Below, piece after piece: positions 34,901 to 49,400 of a DNA stretch of 64,000 bases. Source of the DNA: Rhynochetos jubatus (taxonomy: Eukaryota; Chordata; Aves; Eurypygiformes; Rhynochetidae); contig CM050653.1 in the NCBI GenBank assembly GCA_027574665.1, positions 37,956,118 to 38,020,117 on the forward strand, in the 5' to 3' direction. The notes below the pieces were generated by a model. It saw nothing but the letters and a program-made list of their open reading frames with translations, made no database searches and was not told the DNA's origin. Numbering within the stretch: the stretch's first letter is position 1; every line of letters starts with the position of its first letter. A program made the position numbers and the translations under genes.

Positions 34901-37900
34901 CACTTTCGTTACCCAAGTTCACTGCTCATCTCAGCTCTTTGCCTGTTGTCTGCAATTTGTGGCTGATGTGCTACGCTGGATGACAGAAACGAGGAGCTAA
35001 GATCCCTGTGACTCTGCTGAATCCATGACAATGAAGGCAGCCAAGCAGCCACATGTGAGCAAAGCCCTCTCTTCCCACCATCGGTGGGATGCCAGGGGAA
35101 TGGCTGCGTTTGCTGGGCTATCACCCTGTGCTGTGGAGGCATCCATCGCTGGAGGGCTGTGGGCAGCAGAGGCACCCCTGGGCTGCGCCCTGAAACCCAG
35201 GATGAGTGCCATCCGCATGTGCTGTCTGTATCTCTCCTCCTGCTACTCTTCTTGGGGTGCCTGGATGGCCCTTGCCATGCTCTGCCCATGGCTGCCACTG
35301 ATGTCCTGTGGTGGTCCCTGCCACCCCGTGGTGATCCCTGCCTCCAGGCATTTTGGCAAGCTGGGAGTTAGTGCTGGCTTCCAGGGAGAGGAGGATCGAG
35401 GTCTGAGGCCTGGATTTTAGCCCAGCCCAAGCCTTAGGCGTGCATCTCTCACGGCCGGAGGGGGGTGCTTTGTCCATTGAGGCAGATTCTGGTGGGGGAC
35501 AGCTCCAGTGCAGGTGAAAGGTCTCCCCAGGGGGAGTAGACGGGGCACAGGGCAAGGGGCCATGCAAGGGGAAGAAAAACCTGGCAGATAGTTGTCTGGA
35601 CTGGGGAACCCACACTGTGCTTCCTGATCCAGAATTGCCCCAACATAGAGCATTTTACCCATTTCAGCCATTGAAACATGCAACCCGTGGGCACCCCTAA
35701 GACCCCATCTCACGATGAGAGGCAGAGAAGCTGGCTGACAGCTGCAGCAGCCCAGCCCTCCTATACTGAAAAACACAGAAAATGGGACTACATCTGACTA
35801 TCTGGTGAGGGGGGAGGCTCAGTGCCCAAAGGCAACCCGTGCTGTCCCCACGCCAGCCCCCAGCTCCCGCCATCTGTGCCTCCCTGCAGCCCCAGGAGCC
35901 AGCAGCTGCTGCCCCATGCCACAGCTCTGAAAACTGCTCCCTCCTGGGCTCCCGCACAGCCCCTGCCAAAGCGTCTGCCGCCGGCCGAGGAGAAGGAGGC
36001 TGAAGGAGAGCCGAGCTGGGAGGTAGGTAGCGCTCGCAGGTGTGGGAATTGGTTTTACCTACCCAGTGTTGAGGGAAACTTGCTCAGACCCTGGCATTTT
36101 ACTGTCACTTTACTCCAAGGGGACTGACCGGTGGCAGTATCTTAAGACAGCCCGTTGGTTTGTTGATTTTGGGATTCCGTGAAGCCTAATTGCTGCTGCA
36201 TGCCTGTCACCTCCTCCCACAGCTGCCTTCGCACTGTGTTGGAAGTCAATTGCTGCTTCCCCTCCGGCTGATCCCTGTATCCTTTGAAAACGCTTCAACT
36301 AAAGCACGCGACCCCAGTGTAAACCCCGGGTTTACAGTGGAGTTGGCTGCCTTTTATGAGAGCGTGGTTTTCTCTCCATGCTCTTGCGCTGCAGGTAAGC
36401 CCCCTCCTTTCAGTGCCCCGTGTGCTGGGCTCCGGCCACGGAGCAGGAGCGGGATGTCAGGGCAGCAGCGGGCAGCCTCCCCAGCCTCCTGCCCAGGGGT
36501 GACCTCGCTGGCCACCAGCACCCCGAGACCACAGTTTAGGATCCTAGACCTAGGATATACGAGAAGCCAACTTTGTATTAAAGTCATGTCTGGGTGTCAG
36601 GCTTGTAGATGATTCCCAGGGCCGAGTTTTTATCATGGCGAGGGATTTGATGACCCTTTTTTGCCACAGGTTTCTAGAGAGCCAGGAGACAAACGTGTGA
36701 TTTCTCTACACAGCCACTTCCTCCTCTTGTGTAACGGGGGAGTGAAAAGGTGTGTTTTATACCCAGCTTAGCGCTACCGAGAGCGTAAATGAAATCAAGT
36801 TGGGAGCACACTGACATTGCTGAATAGCGTGCCTTGCTGGGAAGTAAATTAAACGCTAACCTCCCGTGGTATATGTGGTCAGCTGCTGTTTGATGTCTTA
36901 TCAGAATACCTATTCACGTTTCAAAAGGCAAAGAAAACCCCAAAACATTGCGCTTTTTTTTTAATGATGTGATTTCGCTTTGCTGCCTTGGACTGTGGGT
37001 CTATTTCATGACGTTACAGTGGAGAATTTTCTGTTTCAACTTTCTGGTTTGGATTTTCCAAAACTTAAATGAGGCATAGCAGGAATAAACATGAGTTATT
37101 CTGTTCCATCTTCAGTCCCATTTTACTGATAAAATCCCAAGTAATCAGAAAGGCAAACCTTCTTTGGCCCAGTTTACGACAACTATCGTTGGCAAAGTGA
37201 GGTGCAAAGGTTTCCCAGTGCTGAGTGGGCTCTTCCTTAAGGAAAGCTCACACTGGGAAGGGCTTTCCGAGTTTGGAATCACTGGGTTTGAACATATTTG
37301 ATAGAATAAAGATGAAGCAAGCAGAGCAGCATTTTGGGTAAAAGAAGCACAAACACCCAAACCAATATTATTTTGGTATTATTTGAGACTAATTCAAGAG
37401 CTTTCTCTTGCTTCAAAGATATCCTAAAGCATTGTGGCTCAACTCCTGCCTTCAGGATTCCTCAGGTGTCCTTTGCTCTGTCCAAGAAATGCCCCCACAT
37501 TACTATTAATCTTGTCTATAAAAGCTGGTCTGGTGTTTGGTCCTTGTCAGAAAGAAACGTTCACACCTCGTAATTTCAAAAGGTTAATGAAACCTTTGAC
37601 TTTTTACTTTTCTGCCTACAAATTTAAAAGAGGGGAGGTATGAAATCTTGATGGTTCTTGAAATTATTGAAGCATATCAGAAAGGAGCCAGCAAAAGAAA
37701 TTCTAGGTGTTGTGAAAGGAAATATAGATTTTATCTATGCAGTGGCAAAAGTTCATCTGTTTTGTCCCACTCACTTGAAACCTTCAAGAGCCCCCCTTGT
37801 GCTTTCAGTACACCAGAAAAACATGAAACTGCAGTTTGGTAATGAGAAGAAAATCTCCCCCATGCATCTGCATACTGGAGAATCACTCCTCCTCCTCTTC

Positions 37901-39879
37901 AACCCAACTTCTTGCTGGATTTGCTATTTTTCAGAACATTTTGGGCCACCTCTCTTATCTTCATTGAGCTGTGCATGTCCATCCCCAGCCCATAGGAGAG
38001 GGGAACAGGGTAGGTGGTGGGTGTGTGAGCTCGGCTTTACCCTGGCTAGCCTAAAGGATCCTCCTCGCTGTGAAGAGGGGGTAAGAAGGGTTGATGCAGA
38101 AAGCAAACTCCTTCCTGTCAGTGCAATGCCAGCCCTGCTGCAGTTGAAGCCACGTTTGCAGCCCCAGAGCCCTGAGCTGCGGTGGGAGGAATGCCTGCTC
38201 TGCACCCCACAGCTTCGCCCTGTCCAGCATTACTGCCAGCACACCCTGGCATGTCTCCCTGTAAGCAGCAGGCCTTTGGCCTTGATTATTTACTTGTTTC
38301 CTCAAGCAGCACCATCCAAAGTCAGGAGTGAGTTTAAACACGGTGAGCATCAATCCCGGCAGGTTCCATACCTGCACCGCTGCCTGCAGCCTAGGGCAAG
38401 CCGAAGCTGTCTGCTAAACGCTAGCACAGTCTGTCCTGCTTGCTCCTGATGTGTCCAGATGACATGCTGGGACCACACTAAGGTGCTGAGCACCGATGGC
38501 CGTCCCTTTCCCCGAGCAAGCTCTGGTGCACGGGCTCAGCGCGGCTGCACTTGTCGCAGGGGCATGGATGGTGGACAGCAGTCTCTGTGGTGGGTCTTTG
38601 AGGTTGAAAATGAGTTCCCAAGAGCCTGGTGCTGCAGCTCTTGAAAGACAACTGTGCCCCTGGTTCTCTTGATCATACAGGTTTGAAAGATTTTTCTGAT
38701 ACTGGTGAAAAGCCCCCGAGTTGCCCCATCTAATCACAGCAGAAAAGCGTGTAAGCATGTGTATTCTGCACAGTCAAATCCTTTTAGCCTCCCTTTCACC
38801 GTTGTGAGCTTGACCCATGGGCTGCCAGCTTATGCCAGTGCAATTGCCATGCCCTCGCTGCCAGGCCCTTTGACTCACCACCTCTTGTAGAGCGGGTTGA
38901 GCTAACCGTGAGGTTTTCAACACTTTTTGTATCATCTTGCACATTTCCTGCAAGAGGTGGCAGAAAAATGTGTTTCCTGAGATGAAGTAAGCGAAAAAGA
39001 ATAGCTACAAAACCAGACCAAAAGAACCTAAAAAACCAAGAAAAAGAATAAAGTTGTTTAGCAGCTTCCTGTTTACCAGCGTCTCAGGTACAGATCTGTA
39101 AGTGGCGGAGGAGCTCTCCTCACACCTCCTCTCGGATCACAGCAGTGTAGGAGGTGTGTGTCACCCCAGCAAAACCTCTCTTTGCACCCCTGGAGAGAGC
39201 AGAGGCCTGAGGGAAAACGTGAAAGACAGGACAACGTTGCATGAACACCTGCTTTAAGATCGTAGACGCTGCAGTCTAGACGGGAAGCGCCAGCGGGATG
39301 AGACCATTGCCCAGATTTCGCTGCGTGATGCGAGAGCAGCCTGCACCAGAGAGGCATTGCTAAAGGCACGCAACCCCTCCAAGGCGTCCCGCTGCCAGTG
39401 GCAGGGTGCAGGTTTGAATCCATGGTCCCTGAGTCACCATCCCGATCTTAAACCGCACAGGCTTCCCTGTTTTAAGAGCATGGTTTCATATGCTGAAGCC
39501 CCTTTTTTCCTTTATGATCTGATAAGCACCCAGAGCTTCTTCCACAGGAGGTTCCTGTTGCAGAAGCCAAAATGTCTTGCACAGGGTTATGCGGTATTGC
39601 TGTGGCGGGAGGAATCCTGCCCGGTTTCTGTGCTGGAGCTCACAGACTTGACACCTGAAGGGTCAGCAAGCCCTGAGAAGAAAGCCCTGAGTGTTGCCAG
39701 GAAGGTGTGTTGTGGTTGTCAGCGGTCTCTGCCTGGCCGGGCACCGGGAGCAGAGCTGTACCCTGGCCTGGCACTGGAGGCCGGGGCACCCGGGACTGGG
39801 CCCTTTACTGCCAACCAGTATGGGCAGTTCCAGGCTCTGCTGGCGAGTGCTGGACAGCCAGCCGGCACAGGTAGCCTCA
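28987..39879. other. Long intergenic stretch, no gene recognised
   Basis: About 11 kb between the tandem repeat and the old LINE. Open frames up to about 260 codons occur (for example 37658-38449, which lacks an ATG start near its beginning), but none resembles a known protein. No RNA gene or clear young repeat is seen. Confidence 0.5.
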
Positions 39880-41010
39880 ATAGTCTGGAGAAAGCGTGGG
39901 GAGAGTGTTGGCAAACTGGCTGGTTTCACACCAGATGAGCCTGAAGAAATTCACTGCAGGACACAGAGATGGGTGGCTGAAGCAGTGCTGAAAGTGCCAG
40001 CCTCTGAGATGTAGGGAAAACACAAATAGTGACCGTGGTTCAAAAAGATGAAGGGGGAGAGACTGGGCAGTTACGTGCTGGTCAGTGTAACTACGGTTGC
40101 TGGAAAGCACTTGAAGGAATAAGCAATCTGCAAGAAAAAAAGACTAAGAACTGATAGGGATTTGCCAAGAAGCATCTATGTCAAATCAGCCTCATGCCAG
40201 CTGGGAAAAGCCGTGGCATCCCATACCTGAATGTATCACACGAGCTTTACATGGGTGCACCAGTGGTCCTGAGCAGTTGCTGCCAGACAGGAGAGCTGCC
40301 CAGAGAGTTCCTGGAGGCAGGGCTGTGCTCTGCCCTGGCACGAGCCAGCGTGCTGGCATGAGCCGTTACTGCTCTGGGGGAAGGGCTGGTGCGTGTTTTC
40401 ATTACTTTTATGCCTGTCACCACCTTGGGAGGGGGTGCAAAGGTACTGAGGGACAGGCTGGCTGTTCAAATTGCCTTTCACAGCTTAAAAAAGCCTGGGA
40501 GCGATGGACTGCAGTTCATTAAGGACAAGCTCCTGCTTCTGCAGTAGGCAGGGTCAGCCGAGTCCACAAACATGGGATGGGGAAGGCAGCACTTCTGGAG
40601 AAAAAGATTTGGGGACCAGCATCCAGCACGAGAAAAGTGTGAGTCACCAGTGCTACGCGATTGCAAAAGAAGACAGCTAGCCCAGGCAGGTGACCCTTCC
40701 AGTCTGCTTTGCCAGATGTAAGGCCACAGCTGGGGCTCTGTGTCTAGTTCTGGGCACTGCGATGCAAAAAGATTAAGGAAAACTGGATGGCTGCCAAAGG
40801 AGAACAGTGGCTTCAATGAACAATTTAGAAAACATGACCTAAAAGGAAAAAAACGATGGAATGTGAGCTATTAAGATTGAAGGGCACCAAGTTCTTAAAG
40901 TATTTTAAAGCAAATAGAAGAAAGTAGCATTGCTTTTCCACGGATAAGAAAAATAACAGACTTAAATCACACCGGGAGAGTTTTAGATTAAGTATTAAGA
41001 CTAATTTACA
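39880..41010 (+). mobile_element. Ancient L3/CR1-like LINE relic
   Basis: Degraded LINE order on the plus strand: a reverse-transcriptase-type region near 39895-40180, then a 3' part with GGCCACAGCTGGGGCTCTGTGTCTAGTTCTGGGC (40722-40755, the LINE line for an '...YCVQFWA' stretch), GAAAACATGACCTAAAAGG (near 40829) and an ending with TTTTAGATTAAGTATTAAGA (near 40980). This pattern is the L3-type CR1 relative found as fossils throughout amniotes. Many indels; not functional. Confidence 0.6.
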
Positions 41011-44000
41011 AGGAGTGCCTCTGGGGAAGCACTAGGATGTTGTGTGAGAAGAAGCTGGGGGAAAGCAGGGGCTGTAGGAGCAGGATGAACAACCGTGTGT
41101 CGAGAATGACGGTGGGACACGGCCCCTTGCCTTCAAGGTGATCTCCCAGCATCCTGCCCAGCCCTGTTTTCTGTGATTTCCCTCTTCTAACTCATTCTCC
41201 CTTGCATCCTTCCCTGTTCTCCACGCTTAGGTAAAGCAGTGTCAGATGCTGCTCTCGAGGTGCCCATGCACTGGCATACAGAAGGTGTGGGACAGCAAAG
41301 GCTTAAAAACCTAAGTGCTTTAGGGTGAGAAAAGAAGCATCAGACAAGGGACATTTGGACAAGAGTCTTGTTCTCAAAGGGTCCATGTGCAAGAGATGTG
41401 TTTGTTTACTTCTTCTTGTCCCATAATTACCCCGTGTAAAACACAAGTGAGAAAATTCCGCTCACTGCCGACATTGTCGTGAATGAGTTCTGTGCTGGAA
41501 GTTTTGCAACGCACTGATTTCGGCTTTGGTGAAACTAAGAGATTGTGCAAGGCCGCAGCTGTCAAAGCCATAATCCGCGTGGCTTTGGTGCCGGCAGTGA
41601 AAAGCAGAGCGTGGAGATGGGTGAGCTCATCCAAACCTCACCAAACACCTCCAGCTGCTTCTCCTTTACAAGCTCAGCAACACTTTTTGGAGGACTCTCT
41701 GGCTCACAGCACTTTTTTTCTGCACTGAGCATCTGCTGCAGGAGAGAGAGCCAGAGCAATGCCGAACAGGTTTTCTGTGCGCGCCTTTGTACATGTCTGC
41801 ATGCACAACCGCTTCGCTACAGTAATACAGCTCCGCTCTGGTGGAGTTCATCAATGGTTTTGCTGACCGAGCTCAAAAGAAAATAAAAATTTCTGTCTGC
41901 TATCAGCAAAACGGACACGTCTTAGTTCTACTGGAAATTTTTTGAAGCTTTGAAGTCTGCCTGTTTTTGAGGAAGAAGGGTTAGAAGAAGAGTTTATTTA
42001 TAAAAATATGCTATATTTGAAAATGACACATTTAAAAATGAAAAATGGCAATGTTTGGGCTGGAACTTGTGAGAATAAAGCATTGTGACTCTTCTTTTTT
42101 TTACTTATTATTTGGAGGCGAGGAATCCCTCCCAACCCAACTTGGCACTTGCAGAGATATTTTAGTCAACCTGAAGAAACCTTTTTGATGAAAAGAAAGG
42201 CAATCACTCAAAATCTCACCCACCTCTTTGTCCACAGGGATACAAACAAGTTATCCCCATTAAGAAAGGGAAACCAACCATTCTGCCCTTTGGCATAGTT
42301 GTACCTCTACACTGGCAGTGGTCTGATTAAACAATTTTGATGAAGACGATGTGGTCCCACTAAGACGGTGTGTTGATAGCTGATAGACCTAAACATTGTG
42401 GCATTAACTGAAACAGGCAAGGATTCCTCAAGACAGCTCCTATGTGGGGTTTCTTCCTGTGCTTCCAAGTGACTGCTCGCCCTGGGCACCCAGGGCTTGC
42501 TGTTCCCCTTGCCCATCCCCGCTGCCCTGTGGGAGAGGGCTGCAAGGGATTCACTGAGGGTACGACAGCTGGAGAAGAGCGCTTGCTGGTCCGTGCAGGC
42601 AGTAGAGATGCTTGGGAGAGGGTTATGGGGCAGAGAGATGGCCAGGAATTTGGGAGGGGGGGTTCATGAAGGTGCTACCTGGCACACTGCTTGCACATTA
42701 TGGAGGACATGCTCATCCCAGAGTGCCACCAATGTCACCTTCTGCAAAGCAGAGCTGTTGTCATTGTTCCACGGTCCCACCAAGAGTGGTGACTGCTGGT
42801 GTTTTACAAGACATTTTAGCTGCGCAACCCAGCATCTCTGAACATTACACGCCTCCTGTTGCAGTTAGTCCTGGATTTCTTTCCCCTGCTGAAGTGTCAC
42901 CTTTTCCCTCTTCTTCTATGATAGAGTAAGTCCTCTGAGATGTAAAGGGAGAGCTGATTTGAATGGGAAAGGCCCCTTTTCGACTAAGAAACTCCTCTTA
43001 TTTTGCTGCCAAGCAAAGGCAGAGGAAAGTGCCCCTGGCTTGGACTGGTTGCCACTGCTTTGGGATAGGTGGAAGCAGAGCACCACGACGAGGCATCCTT
43101 GCCCTCTGCTTTCCAGCCGGGTGTTATGATCCAGTGAGTGGATCCAGGAAATACTTAGTGTTTTCTTGGGAAATATCCTACCAGGTAGGGTGTCTTACTC
43201 TGCTTTTATTCCCATCTTTCCCTGGCAGGTGCTACACCAACACCAGAGCCCATGCCATGGTGTCAGAAAGGTGCCTTACCAAACGGGCAGAGCCATACCA
43301 GGGCTTGCGGCCGGCACTCCTGAGGCCAAAGCCAGTTCTTGCTGGCGGTGTCATCTGTTGCAACCACAGTTTCCTTTCTGTGTTCAAATTCAATAAATCT
43401 AGACTGCCTGTAGCAGGAAGGAGAGGTTTCTACAAGAGCAGGCAGAGCAATTTTGCAGCAGCTAAGCTGGCTGTTAACCCCAGGCTGAGAAGCTGCAGTG
43501 TTGGCAGGGGATAAGAAAACCCCCTGGGAATAGTGTCAGTGCTAGCGTGCACGGGTGGTCCCGCAGCGAATACGTCTGGCTGTAGGAGCTGCGGATGTGG
43601 CCATTCTGTTCGCCTCACAACAAGTTTTGTCTTGGCCTCGGCATTTGCCACAGCATTTCCATTTAACACGGGGCTTCAGCAGAACATCACTTTCCTGATC
43701 TTCGGGCTTCAAGTAGTTTGGGGGAGTGGAAAACTGTGTTACTGTGATGTGCTGGTCACTTTTAGGCTGACAGTGTCTTCAGCTGTACGAGGCGTTGCAT
43801 GGGTTTTTTCCCCACTGAAGCAACTATTCTGGCAGAAGATAAAACAGCAGAAACCGTAACATCAGGGTGTGAATACAAGGACCGCTGCGGTGGCAATGGC
43901 AACAGGCACAGCTAAAGGGGAAGTGTGAATGGCGAGATGTGAGACTTCCCAGCACCCGCCGGCTGCCTGGGGCCACTGCGGCCGCTGCAGGTTGACCCTG

Positions 44001-45794
44001 ACGCCCACCGCCAAAACATAAGAAGGCAAACCAGAGGGCTTCTCCTACAGCAACATTTTCCCTGTGTGTTTTTAACCTGAGTGGTGACTGAGATGCCTGT
44101 GCACCGGCAGTTTCACCGAGGTGGTGATGCCACATGGCTCTCCTCTCCTGCAGCTGGTAGTCCTGGCTGGGTGCACGGAGTGTGGTGCGTGACACGGCTC
44201 TTGCACCCAAACCCAGATTGGCAATAGGCTGGAGCACCGAGGATGCCAAAAGTTGTCTCTCTGTTGCTGTAAGGCATTTCTTTCTCCCAGGAAAGCACAC
44301 AAGAGTATAGAGAGAAGTTGCTAGCACTGGTATTTCTGTCCAGCTACAACCCAACTGGAGGGATGCTGCAAGGCAGCAACCAGGGGTTCTGGAGACAGGA
44401 GCTCTAGGGTGGATTTCGGATGGGTTCTCAGCAAACAGATCTGAGACCTGCCTGTGATCTGGCTCTCATCCAGCACCTTGGAAGCACCCCCGAGGTCCTG
44501 GGAGGGGCTGCCTGGTGTTTGCTGTCCCATCCCCAGCTACGAGAACACCCGGGTCAGTTGCCCCCTTCACACACTTAACCAAGGACCATTTTACACCAGC
44601 TGGCTTGCTCTCCTCCCACAGGAAGGCTGCTCCACAGCCCCAGTGCCCCATAGCAAACTCCCTTCAGCCCAAGACACCACCTGAACGTATTGCTTTCATA
44701 TGCCTGTGCATTCTGTAAGGTGGAACAACCCTCCTTGTACCCCTTCCACTACTGCACTTGACTAGTCTTTTTAAGGACTCGCTGGGATGTCAGAGTGTAG
44801 CCAACATATCCCTTCTGCAACTTTGCTTTGCCAGGCCGAGTACAGCTCTCTTGTGCTGCTCCTCCTCCTACCTTGCAGCCTCCTCTTTCTGTTTGAGTTC
44901 AGCACTTTCGAGTGCAGGTGACCTTTAACTTCTGTGTTCATTTTTACTACCTCTTGCTGGTTTACCACATTTTCTGCTTTGTTATCCTCCTCAGATGAAC
45001 TTCAAAGAACTGTTTGCTGGCTCGGTAGAAAAACGCTGTTAGCCTGCGTGGCTCTTGTGTAACTCAGGACGTGGTGAATGCTACCCACAGGCTGACAAAG
45101 TCGTGGGAGGGATACAGGTCATTGCATCCTGCCTCACAGCTGACGAAGAAAATCAGAAAAATCAGGAATGCGTACCCCCATCCTTCTTCTGCCAGATATC
45201 CTCCTCTGAGCTTTCAAGGGAAGTTTAGCAAACCTACAGCTTTCAGCACCCCACAGCTGTGAACACACCGGTGGTTATTTATCCCTATTGCCCCCCAGCA
45301 CAGCAGTGCTCTGTCTGCCCATGCTCCCCTCAAATTGCCTGGAGGAGAGGGAGTAGGGGTCTGCATGGGGAGAAGAATAAAACCTGCCCCTAGTTCTTCC
45401 TTGTCTCCCAGTCCAGGCATGATCCCACTAGTTTTCATCATCATAATTATTTCCCTTTCAGCCAACAGATCCCAAGTCCAGCCCTGTTCTGTGGCCCTCC
45501 CCTCCCATCCACCCTCCTGGTCAGGAACAGCACCTTTCCAAAGCCCTATTTGTCACATCCTAAACCTCTTTCCACTCCCTTCCTTTCACTGCCTTTGCCA
45601 AATCACATCCTGCATTGCCTTTGATGGATTTTCTTTCTCTGTTGAGAAAAGCTGGGGAGACAACTGTGAGTCAGGAACACCGACCACCCCAAAAGTGACA
45701 CATACACGCAAACCTTTCTGAGAGCCAGGCAGGGCCAGGGGCTTGAACATGTGCATCCCTTCTCAAGGCACAGCAAAACTGCTCTTGGAAATCA
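41011..45794. other. Intergenic, no gene recognised
   Basis: Unique sequence with short chance frames only. The AT-rich portion at 41990-42070 and the GC-richer parts at 42440-42680 and 43900-44000 show no exon or RNA gene that I can support. Confidence 0.5.
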
Positions 45795-46480
45795 GGATCA
45801 CAGAATGGTTTGGGTTGGAAGGGACCTTAAAGACCATCCAGCTCCAACCCCCCTGCCATGGGCAGGGACACCCTCCACTAGACCAGGTTGCTCCAAGCCT
45901 CATCCAGCCTGGCCTTGAACACTGACAGGGATGGGGCACCCACAGCTTCTCTGGGCAACCTGTCCCAGTGCCTCACCACCCTCTCCAGGAAGAATTTCTT
46001 CCTGATATCTAATCTAAATCTCCCTGCTTTCAGTTTAAACCTGTTACCCCTTGTCCTGTCACTACAGGCCCTTGTAAAACGTCCCCCCCAGCTTTCTTGT
46101 AGGCCCCTTCAGGTACTGGAAGGTGCTGTAAGGTCTCCCTGGAGCCTTCTCTTCTCCAGGCTGAACCAGCCCAACTCTCTCAGCCTGTCCCCATGGCAGA
46201 GGGGCTCCAGCCCTCTGAGCATCTTCGTGGCCTCCTCTGGACTCGCTCCAACTGGTCAATATCCTTCTGATGCTGGGGGCTCCAGAGCTGGATGTAGCAC
46301 TCCAGGTGGGGTCTCAGGAGAGCAGAGCAGAGGGGGAGAATCCCCTCCCTGAACCTGCTGGCCATGCTGCTCTGGATACAGCCCCGGATATTGTTGGCTT
46401 TCTGGGCTGCCAGCGCACACTGCCAGCTCACGTCCAGCTTTTCATCCACCAGTCCTTCTCCTCAAGGCTGCTCTCCAGAA
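45795..46480 (-). mobile_element. CR1 LINE 3' fragment, about 690 bp
   Basis: Minus-strand CR1: 3' end at 45795 (atcacagaatggtttgggtt in plus reading), then the 3' UTR and the end of ORF2. The ORF2 part still reads as the CR1 C-terminal stretch around [20 protein letters not shown] (minus frame near 46310-46350), followed by QLERVQRR. It is high in identity to the copy at 58726, so a comparatively young subfamily. 5'-truncated. Confidence 0.93.
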
Positions 46481-49400
46481 ATGTTACATCAGACCCTGTA
46501 ATTCTGCTGTTTCCCTCCAGAACACTGGAACCACCAGAATTTTCCCTCTCTCTCCTTGTTACCAAGCTGTTACCTGTATGCCCACTGCAGTCCCCTCTGG
46601 TCTGCCCAAAGTACCGCAGCCAGCTGTCTGCCAGCCATCAGGCCTGCTCACTTGTATCTTATCTTTTTTTTCACTTGAATTCAAGCTCTTTTCTTTGCCT
46701 TTGGTGTCCTCATGCATCTTCTTGCTTGCTTCAGCTTTCTCCAGCGCATGCAGCATTTCCTCTGACGTTTCCCTGCAGCACTCCTCCAGCTTCATGCCTC
46801 GCTTTGCCTGGCCGGGCAGAATTGCGGCTGATGAAAATACACAGCTGGAAGATTTCCCAGCTTTAAAATATACATTTTGAATGAACTGAAATCTTTTTGC
46901 AAAACCATAATACATGCAACGGAAAATAACTCAAGAAATTATTTTTTTATTGTTTAAAATATGTATAAATGTTTTAAAATGCAGATACATTTTTAATGGA
47001 GGCTTTCATTCTTTTATTGGTTTCGTGTCAAACTGTGGTTTCATTTTTTTATATGTGTTAATAACTTGTCAGCCAAACTGATGCAAAAACCATCCAGTGG
47101 AAAAAGCGACATCTTTAACTAATTGATGTTTTGATCCTAAGAAGAAATAATGCAAGGTGACCTTATTGATTTCTAAACAAAAAAGTAAGCAGAAGGGAGT
47201 CACATTATGTTGAAGGGTATGTCTGCAACAGCAGGACACACTATTGACATATTATTAGTCATATAATTAATATAGAGAGAATAGAATAAAATGAAGCTCC
47301 ATTACAATGTTCAAAATTTAATTCTGAAAAACAAAAAATGAAAAAAGAGGAGCTGGTCTCTCGTACGTAAGAAGATGAACTGGGTACATGGAGGCTGAGT
47401 GATGCCATGGTCATCGGTAGCATTTTGAATACCTTGAGGGACAGGTCTTTCCTTTCTGACTGTGCTACTGACTAGTGCCAAGATCCTTTGTTAGGTTACT
47501 TCTTTTTTTTTCCCCAGCCCATTTTCTCACTTTTTATTTTTGTCAGCCTGCAGTATTTAGCTCTTCCCTTCTTTGGCACTGTCTTTCACTATTCACTTAC
47601 ACAATCTGGAAAGCTACTTTCCATCAGAGAGCTGATTGTTGCTACCAAAGAATGGGTTTATAACTTTAATAACAGTCATGCTTTGGATCTGCCACCTACT
47701 TGTTTGGGGCTCCTGGGCCAATTTCTTATGTTCTCTGTGCTCCTATAAGTCAGGAAAACGGTGCTTGATAAGATTAAGGGATGAAGAGCATATCATTTGG
47801 TTGATTTATAAGGTACCACAGTTTACAGTATTATGCAAAATGAAAATAATTTAAAGTTCTTGTATAAAATAAAAAATGTAAGGCCTGTCCTTGTTTCAAT
47901 ATTTTGTCCTTGGCCATGTACCCTAAATGCATGAAATTATACTTTAAAAACCCCCAAGGTAGCAAAGGGACCCTGAAATATCTCCACTTGAAGAAACTCT
48001 GCTTAAAAAAATTATTGCAAAGAGGTATCAGTAGCTCTGAGTCGTTATCTTGCCTATAAAGTTTCTAATACGTGACTGATGGAGAGGGGCAGAAGCACAC
48101 GGCAGCCTACAAGTTGGTATTAGCTGAAGGAAACGAAAACCTACAATAATGTGACTCAGAAATTCGATACCAGCTTCTGCCAAAAGTTTCAGATGTATTG
48201 GGGTGTGTTCTGTGATGGAGACTGCCAAACTTTGAAATTTTTCGCTTAAGCCAGGGGTGGCTGTGAAGAAGGGGGCTTTAGCAAACACACTGAAAAGAGA
48301 CCACCTGTTCATGTGCTACCTTTAATGTCTTCAAAAAGATCCGTATTCGATTTTTATTTCACAGAATGTGTTTGCAAGCCCTCTCACCTCTTTTCCTGTT
48401 TACCACAGCTACAAAACCTATTTGCTTCAAAACCTATTCTGTAACTGACAGCTGCCCATTTGACACCCGCGTATCACCAAATCTCAGCCATCTCCACAGG
48501 CGATGGAGTAAACCTCCTGGAAAATCCCAGCCCGAGAGAGGACAAGGACGGGACAGAAGGAGAAGGTGACAGGGGCCAGCTGAGAGCGTGGAGGTTTCTT
48601 ACTGTCAAAGGTAAAGTCCACCAACATTTAATGTGCTACTCTTAAACGTAATGGGCTCACCTTGGCAACCAGGGGAAAGGGACCTGCGGCAGTTACCTCT
48701 CTCAATACCCTCCAGAAAACTGCTTTTTTGGTTTGACTGTTTTGCCAACTGATGTGGAAAAGGAAGAAAATGGAAAATGCTGTGCCGTGGCTAGAAGCTG
48801 TCAAAGGCATTAACAGTGTAAAGGTGGTCTGAAAGTCTGAAGTGGAGCATCTCCAGTTTCTGTTCAGCCCAGGAAAAATACTTCTGAATTTTGCCAAAAT
48901 CAGATACATCAGATCTATAAATCTCTATCTGTGTACCTGTATCTATGTATTTACATCTCTATAACGCAGTATTCATTATTTTTTGGAAAAGCGTTTACTT
49001 TTGGTTGTTGAATCTATGGATTGCTTTTGAGGGGTCCCTGACAGGCAGTTAAGAAAAGCAAGCCATTGCTGCAATGCTTGCAGTCACAGAACGCCAGGGT
49101 CGCACATCAAAAGCATTAGCAGGAAATATTTTATACCCTTATCTGTTGCTGCATGAACAGCTATTATCTAGTGACTCAACATCTCGATATTTAGGGGTTT
49201 ATTCATGAAAACAAAGTTGAAATTAATAACGCGGATGTCCTACCTACAGCTGAAAGCTAAACCATAGGAAAGAATTACACTGTCAACGTGGATTGCAGCA
49301 CTGCTTTTCTCTCCTCACTCGTTATTTCTCAACAAGGCACTCTGTAGGTCTGAGTGCTGTATTTGTAACAGGTTTCTCTGTATTGCATGTGCATATCGAT

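Noticed and set aside
37658-38449. 263-codon plus-strand frame in the long gene-free interval
   Set aside because: No ATG near its beginning, no known family, composition changes abruptly along it, and no splice context; most likely a chance frame.
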